A stretch of DNA of 64,000 nucleotides, taken from the NCBI GenBank assembly GCA_009780695.1, contig WQZN01000001.1, forward strand, positions 248,001-312,000, written 5' to 3'. Shown piece by piece: positions 59,876-64,000 of this stretch. This DNA comes from Microbacteriaceae bacterium (GTDB lineage Bacteria > Actinomycetota > Actinomycetes > Actinomycetales > Microbacteriaceae). Under the pieces are notes generated by a model. That model was not told the origin of the DNA and did no database searches. It worked only from the letters and a program-made list of their open reading frames with translations. Position numbers and translations under genes: made by a program. Within the stretch, counting starts at the first letter, position 1; every line of letters begins with the position of its first letter.

Positions 59876-59940
59876 GCGGAGATGGGTCGCTTCAGCGCAC
59901 GGCGCGGCCCGGTATTTCCGCCCGATCGACCCGTTTCCGC
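59876..59940. repeat. degenerate copy of the GGGTCGATTCGG inverted repeat
   Basis: The right part (GATCGACCCGTTTCCGC) matches 57573-57637; the left arm is eroded. It is at the convergent LysR/dcd junction. Confidence 0.65.
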
Positions 59941-59957
59941 GGTGCCGGAACGGCGCC

Positions 59958-60560
59958 TCAGACCGGGCGGCCGGTCTCGGTGTCGCTCACGTCCGTGCGG
60001 TGGAAGTTGAGATGGCTGCGGGATGCCGTCGGGCCGCGCTGACCCTGGTAACGCGAGCTGTAGTCGGCCGAGCCGTAGGGCTTCTCGGCCGGCGAGGTCA
60101 GGCGGAAGAAGCACATCTGGCCGATCTTCATGCCCGGCCACAGCTTGATCGGCAGCGTCGCGACGTTGCTCAGCTCGAGCGTGACGTGGCCCGTGAAGCC
60201 GGGGTCGATGAAGCCGGCGGTGGAGTGCGTGAGCAGGCCGAGGCGGCCGAGCGAGCTCTTGCCCTCGAGGCGGGCGGCCACGTCATCCGGCAGCGAGACC
60301 CGCTCGTAGGTCGAGCCCAGCACGAACTCGCCCGGGTGCAGGATGAACGGCTCGTCGCCCGCGACCTCGACGAGGTGCGTGAGGTCGGACTGGTCCTCGG
60401 CGGGGTCGATGAAGGGGTACTTGTGGTTCGAGAACAGGCGGAAGAAGCGGTCGAGGCGCACGTCGATGCTCGAGGGCTGGATCATCGCGGGCTCGTAGGG
60501 CTCGAGCGCGATCCGGCCGCTGTCGAGTTCAGACTTGATGTCGCGGTCGCTGAGCAGCAT
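59958..60560 (-). CDS. dcd: dCTP deaminase
   Basis: A 200-residue enzyme that deaminates dCTP to dUTP (or, in bifunctional actinobacterial forms, goes on to dUMP) for dTTP synthesis. MLLSDRDI start, [20 protein letters not shown] and IGQMCFFRL are the family motifs; the catalytic Glu region lies in [11 protein letters not shown] 60560 has TAGTCT 6 nt upstream, so the mRNA is leaderless. Confidence 0.95.
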   Translation of the reverse strand: MLLSDRDIKSELDSGRIALEPYEPAMIQPSSIDVRLDRFFRLFSNHKYPFIDPAEDQSDLTHLVEVAGDEPFILHPGEFVLGSTYERVSLPDDVAARLEGKSSLGRLGLLTHSTAGFIDPGFTGHVTLELSNVATLPIKLWPGMKIGQMCFFRLTSPAEKPYGSADYSSRYQGQRGPTASRSHLNFHRTDVSDTETGRPV

Positions 60561-60566
60561 GCGGAA

Positions 60567-60572
60567 AGACTA
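60567..60572 (-). promoter_or_regulatory. -10 box, leaderless promoter of dcd
   Basis: Minus-strand TAGTCT, 6 nt before the ATG at 60560. Confidence 0.6.
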
Positions 60573-60605
60573 ACGGAGGCGGCCCGGGCCGACGGCCGAG
60601 CAGAT

Positions 60606-60682
60606 GTGCCCACTCGTCGCGGATGTGCCCGGACGTCCGGGCACATCCGCGACAGGTGGGCACAGTGCCGCGACGAATGGGC
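60606..60682. repeat. 58-bp palindrome copy 3 with third arm
   Basis: 60606-60663 is the GTGCCC/GGGCAC palindrome with two mismatches. A third arm, CCGCGACGAATGGGCAC (60666-60682), matches the left arm's complement with one mismatch and competes with the right arm. It lies at the 3' end of the SLC13-like gene, upstream of dcd. Confidence 0.92.
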
Positions 60683-60704
60683 ACATCGGCCTCGACATCC
60701 CCTG

Positions 60705-61985
60705 CTAGAAGCGCCAGACCAGCGGCACGACGGCGAGCGTGACGACGAGGCTCCAACCGGTCACGACGAGGCCGAGGCGCCAGAAGTCCTGGAACTTGTA
60801 GCCGCCCGGCCCGTAGACCATGAGGCTCACGGCGTTGGCGAACGGCGTGAGGTAGGACGCGGCGGCGCCCATCGCGACGCCGAGCATCATCGGCACGGGC
60901 GAGACGTGCATGTCGACGGCCGTCGCGAGCCCGATCGGCAGCATCACGAGCGCCGACGACGTGTTCGAGATGAACTGGCTGATCACCATCGTGACGAGGA
61001 ACAGGCCCGCCAGCACGGCGATCGGCCCGAACTCGCCGAGGCCGCCCACGACGAGGTCGCCGAGCAGCTTCGCGGCGCCGGTCTTGGTCATCGCGATCGC
61101 GGGCGGGATCATCGCGGCGACGAGGATGACCGTCGGCCAGTCCATGCGCCGGCCGAGCTGCGGCACCGTCACGACGCGGAACAGCACCATGAGCGAGGCG
61201 CACAGGATCGCGGCGATGGCGGGCGAGACGACGCCGAAGGCGAGCAGGGCGACGAGCAGGGCGAGGATGCCGAGCGCGACGTACGCATTGCGATCGAGCA
61301 CCGCGCGCTGCGGCGACTCCTCGGGGCGCAGCAGCACGATGTTCTGCGTGTCGACGGGCAGCTCGGGCGCCGGGCGGTCGGGCAGCAGCCGCGGGCCGAG
61401 CAGCACGACGAGGGCGACGACGCCCGCGAGCTGCGGGATGCCGATGAGCGACCAGGCGAAGAACGGGATGTGGCTCAGCCCCGCCTCGTCGATCTTCGTC
61501 GACGCGATGACGTTCACCGGGCTGCCGAGCATGCTCAGCTGCGCACCGCTGAGGCACGCGAACGCGAGCGGGATCATGAGCTTCGACGGGGCCGTGCGCG
61601 TGCGCGCCGCGAGCACCACGACGACCGGCAGCATCGCGGCGACGGCGCCGTTCATGCCGATCAGACCCGAGAACAGCGCGGCGACGAGCATGATCGCGAT
61701 GAGGCGGCGGCGCGGATGCCTCGCCGTCCACCGCAGCAGCACCTGCCCCGCCCACGCCGCGACACCGGCCCGGTCCAGGGCGATCGCGATCGAGAACAGC
61801 CCCACCAGCATCACGACGACCGGGTCGCCGAAGCCGCTCAGCGTCTCGTTCACGGTCAGCACGCCCGTGAAGTAGAGGACGAGCGTCGCGCACACCCCCA
61901 CGACCACGGGCGGCACCGCGTTCCATGCGAACAGCACCATCGCCACGACGATCACCGCGAGGGTGATGACGATGTGCGGGGTCAC
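60705..61985 (-). CDS. SLC13-type/ion-transporter-superfamily permease
   Basis: A 426-residue protein with about 11-12 membrane segments. GSPVNVIASTKI (about 142-153) and SQFISNTSSALVMLP carry the SNT-like signature of the DASS/SLC13 carriers, which move dicarboxylates, sulfate or similar anions with Na+ or H+. No TrkA_C domain is seen in the middle, where a hydrophilic loop (PDRPAPELPVDTQNIVLLRP) lies. GTG 61985 has TAGTCT 7 nt upstream, overlapping the end of kdpE. Confidence 0.82.
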   Translation of the reverse strand: MTPHIVITLAVIVVAMVLFAWNAVPPVVVGVCATLVLYFTGVLTVNETLSGFGDPVVVMLVGLFSIAIALDRAGVAAWAGQVLLRWTARHPRRRLIAIMLVAALFSGLIGMNGAVAAMLPVVVVLAARTRTAPSKLMIPLAFACLSGAQLSMLGSPVNVIASTKIDEAGLSHIPFFAWSLIGIPQLAGVVALVVLLGPRLLPDRPAPELPVDTQNIVLLRPEESPQRAVLDRNAYVALGILALLVALLAFGVVSPAIAAILCASLMVLFRVVTVPQLGRRMDWPTVILVAAMIPPAIAMTKTGAAKLLGDLVVGGLGEFGPIAVLAGLFLVTMVISQFISNTSSALVMLPIGLATAVDMHVSPVPMMLGVAMGAAASYLTPFANAVSLMVYGPGGYKFQDFWRLGLVVTGWSLVVTLAVVPLVWRF

Positions 61986-61992
61986 ACGGGCG

Positions 61993-61998
61993 AGACTA
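61993..61998 (-). promoter_or_regulatory. -10 box, leaderless promoter of SLC13-like gene
   Basis: Minus-strand TAGTCT, 7 nt before the GTG at 61985; it shares its TAG with the kdpE stop. Confidence 0.5.
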
Positions 61999-62685
61999 CT
62001 GCTCCGGCGCGAAGCGGTAGCCCATGCCCGCCTCGGTCAGCAGGTAGCGCGGCGCCGAGGGCTCGGGCTCGAGCTTCTTGCGCAGCTGCGACAGGTACAG
62101 GCGCAGGTAGCCCGTGTCGGCCGTGTGGTTCGGGCCCCAGATCTCGGTGAGGATCGTGTCGCGCGTCACGAGGCGACCGGGGTTGCGCACGAGCAGCTCC
62201 AGCAGCTGCCACTCGGTGGGGGTGAGCCGCACGGATGCCTCGGCCCCCGGCGTCCCGCGCGCCACCCGCCGTGCCCCGAGGTCGACCATCACGTCGCCGA
62301 ACCGCACCACGGGCGTGTCCTCGCCGCCGCTCGTGCGGCGGCCGAGCGCACGGATGCGGGCGAGCAGCTCGTCGGTCGCGAACGGCTTCGTGACGTAGTC
62401 GTCGGCGCCGAGGTCGAGCGCCTCGACCTTGTCGGCCGAGTCGCCGCGGCCCGAGATCACGAGGATCGGCACGGTCGACCAGCCGCGGATCGCCTGGATG
62501 ACGGCGAGGCCGTCGAGGCCCGGCATCCCCAGATCGAGCACGACGACGTCGGGGTGGTCGTTCACGACCTTGTCGAGCGCCTCCTTGCCGTCGCGGGCGA
62601 GCACGACGTCGTAGCCGCGGGCGGTCAGGATGATCCGCAGGGCTCCGAGGATCTGCCGGTCGTCGTCGGCCACGATGATCTTCAT
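61996..62685 (-). CDS. kdpE: response regulator KdpE
   Basis: A 229-residue OmpR-type regulator of potassium uptake genes. Acidic pocket Asp7-Asp9, phosphorylation site Asp51 (VVVLDLGMPGLDG), Lys100 in YVTKP; C-terminal winged helix (LTPTEWQLLELLVRNPGRLV, YLRLYLSQLRKKLE, TEAGMGYRF), the last typical of KdpE. GGAGGAG precedes the ATG, which overlaps the kdpD stop by 4 nt. Confidence 0.93.
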   Translation of the reverse strand: MKIIVADDDRQILGALRIILTARGYDVVLARDGKEALDKVVNDHPDVVVLDLGMPGLDGLAVIQAIRGWSTVPILVISGRGDSADKVEALDLGADDYVTKPFATDELLARIRALGRRTSGGEDTPVVRFGDVMVDLGARRVARGTPGAEASVRLTPTEWQLLELLVRNPGRLVTRDTILTEIWGPNHTADTGYLRLYLSQLRKKLEPEPSAPRYLLTEAGMGYRFAPEQ

Positions 62686-64000
62686 CGGGCTCCTCCCTCG
62701 GCGGCGGGGCCGGTCATGGGGCTGGTGATGGGGCCGGTCGCGGCGCCGGCCGCGTGACCCGTCGTGAACAGGTTCGGCCGCGCCGGCGTGAGCGTCACGA
62801 CCATTGTCAGGCCGCCGCCGGGCGTGTCCTCGGCTTCGAGCGTGCCGCCCATGCCCTCGACGAAGCCGCGCGACAGGGCGAGACCGAGGCCGATGCCGGT
62901 CGAGTTGTCGGTGTCGCCCTCGCGCTGGAACGGCTGGAAGATCTCGTCCTTGCGGTCGTCGGGCACGCCCGGCCCGGTGTCGACGACCCGCAGCTGCACG
63001 AGGTCGCCGAAGGCGCTCACCGAGAGCCGCGGCGGCGCGCCGTCGCTCGAATAGCGCAGCGCGTTCGCGAGCAGGTTGACGACCACGCGCTGCAGCAGCA
63101 CGGGGTCGGCGCTCACGGGCGGCACGGCCTCCATGACGTCGAGCACGACGCCGCCCGGTGCGATGCCGAGCTCTTCGAGCGCCGAGGGCAGCACATCGTC
63201 GACATCGACCGCCGTGAGATGAACGGCGAGCACGCCCGCTTGCACGCGGCTCACGTCGAGCAGGTTGGTGACGAGCGAGTCGAGGCTCTCGAGGCCCGCG
63301 CGCGCGGTGCGCAGCAGCTCGTCGCGATCGGCCGCGGTGAGCGTGATGCCGGGCGAGCTCAGGCTCGTGACCGCGGCCGTCGCCGCCGCGAGCGGGCGGC
63401 GCAGATCGTGCCCGACCGCGGCGAGCAGGGCCGAGCGCACGCGGTCGGTCTCGGCCAGGGGGCCCAGCGCCTCGGCCTCGACCGCGAGCTCGCGGTGCTC
63501 GAGCGTCGCGTCGAGCTGGGTCACGATGGCAGCGAGAATGCGGCGGTCCGAGCCCTCCAGCTGGGCGCCGTAGAGCTCGAGCGTGCCGCGGGTGCCGATG
63601 GATTCGACGGATGCCCCGGCCGGGGCGTCCTCGGGCATCAGTCCGCTCGCGAAGAGCACGCCGCCGTCGGTGTCGAGCAGCCGCACCGCGTCCAGCCCGA
63701 AGGCCTCGCGCGCCCGCACGACGAGCGACTCGACGGCGTCGTCGCCGCGGATGACCCCGCCCGCGACCGTCGCGAGCACCTCGGACTCGGCCGACGACCG
63801 CCGCGCCGCCCGCGTGCGCCGCGCCGCCTGGTCGACGACGAGGCTCACGAGCGCGCCGATGACGACGTAGAGCAGCAGCGCGAACAGGTGCAGCGGCCGG
63901 GCGATCGTGATCGTGTAGTACGGCTCGACGAAGACGTAGTCGAGCGTCACGCCCGACAGCAGCGCCGCGAACAGGGCCGGCCAGATGCCGCCGATGAGCG
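62682..64000 (-). CDS. kdpD: sensor kinase KdpD, C-terminal part (runs off window)
   Basis: The gene enters from the right edge; 439 codons are visible. GGIWPALFAALLSGVTLDYV and PYYTITIARPLHLFALLLYV are the KdpD four-helix membrane region. A GAF-like domain follows (VVRAREAFGLDAVRLLDTDG), then HisKA (AVGHDLRRPLAAATA) and HATPase (NLLANALRYSS, DTGPGVP, GIGLGLALSRG). The N-terminal KdpD/USP domains, and any kdpFABC genes, lie outside. An internal ATG at 63950 is not the start. Confidence 0.93.
   Translation of the reverse strand, partial: LIGGIWPALFAALLSGVTLDYVFVEPYYTITIARPLHLFALLLYVVIGALVSLVVDQAARRTRAARRSSAESEVLATVAGGVIRGDDAVESLVVRAREAFGLDAVRLLDTDGGVLFASGLMPEDAPAGASVESIGTRGTLELYGAQLEGSDRRILAAIVTQLDATLEHRELAVEAEALGPLAETDRVRSALLAAVGHDLRRPLAAATAAVTSLSSPGITLTAADRDELLRTARAGLESLDSLVTNLLDVSRVQAGVLAVHLTAVDVDDVLPSALEELGIAPGGVVLDVMEAVPPVSADPVLLQRVVVNLLANALRYSSDGAPPRLSVSAFGDLVQLRVVDTGPGVPDDRKDEIFQPFQREGDTDNSTGIGLGLALSRGFVEGMGGTLEAEDTPGGGLTMVVTLTPARPNLFTTGHAAGAATGPITSPMTGPAAEGGAR

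Noticed and set aside
44712..60682. CRISPR array or phage attachment sites
   Set aside because: The repeats are self-complementary, far apart and not regularly spaced; there are no cas, integrase or tRNA genes.

Overview
The window is high-GC DNA (about 70 percent by eye) with densely packed genes, many 1-8 nt overlaps and many GTG starts. The gene set points to an actinobacterium of order Micrococcales, most likely family Microbacteriaceae: a dnaK-grpE-dnaJ-hspR operon with HAIR operators, dCTP deaminase, a CorA of the GQN type, a serine/arginine-rich secreted protein start typical of the family, and very many genes whose -10 box (TAGNNT-like) lies 6-7 nt before the start codon, meaning leaderless mRNAs. 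This assignment is inference; no rRNA or tRNA gene is present to test it.

Layout. 1-5.6 kb: flavin oxidoreductase, two hydrolases, two small unknown genes, a Na+/H+ antiporter. 5.7-12.4 kb: a two-component system, two MFS exporters, one with a divergent ArsR-type regulator and clear operators, and a protein recalling polysialyltransferases. 12.5-19.8 kb: a polyol/sugar locus (DeoR regulator, mannitol-dehydrogenase family enzyme, three-gene ABC importer without an ATPase, zinc alcohol dehydrogenase). 20-26.8 kb: NAD(P)HX epimerase coupled to an rRNA-type methyltransferase, a large SNF2 helicase, and an AT-richer membrane protein bracketed by two direct copies of a repeat. 27.1-31.3 kb: heat-shock operon. 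31.3-37.9 kb: small unknown, Lrp-type ligand-binding protein, divergent trpD-trpC-trpF, CorA, a secreted protein, a hydrolase. 37.9-41.7 kb: an ECF sigma factor fused to its own zinc-finger/membrane domain, a small gene with a long odd leader, a P-loop kinase, a NUDIX hydrolase. 41.8-46.8 kb: three MFS transporters and a TetR regulator with two operators. 47-52.4 kb: small alarmone synthetase, FadR regulator, and a GH18 chitinase-like protein coupled to a membrane glycosyltransferase. 52.7-57.6 kb: a divergent cluster that encodes a complete non-phosphorylating L-fucose route to pyruvate and lactate. 57.6-64 kb: MFS/LysR pair, dCTP deaminase, SLC13-type permease, and KdpE/KdpD (KdpD runs off the window edge).

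The most unusual feature is between the genes. At least seven families of long inverted repeats (50-85 bp, some perfect palindromes) sit at 3' ends and convergent junctions, several in tandem pairs or with a third arm. Arms of one family also lie inside coding sequence: one full copy is read in frame inside the SNF2 helicase between motifs I and Ia. No transposase is visible nearby that could explain their spread. Other points of interest are the sigma/anti-sigma fusion, the paired glycan synthase and hydrolase, an archaeal-like trp mini-cluster, and a tandem duplication in the alarmone synthetase.
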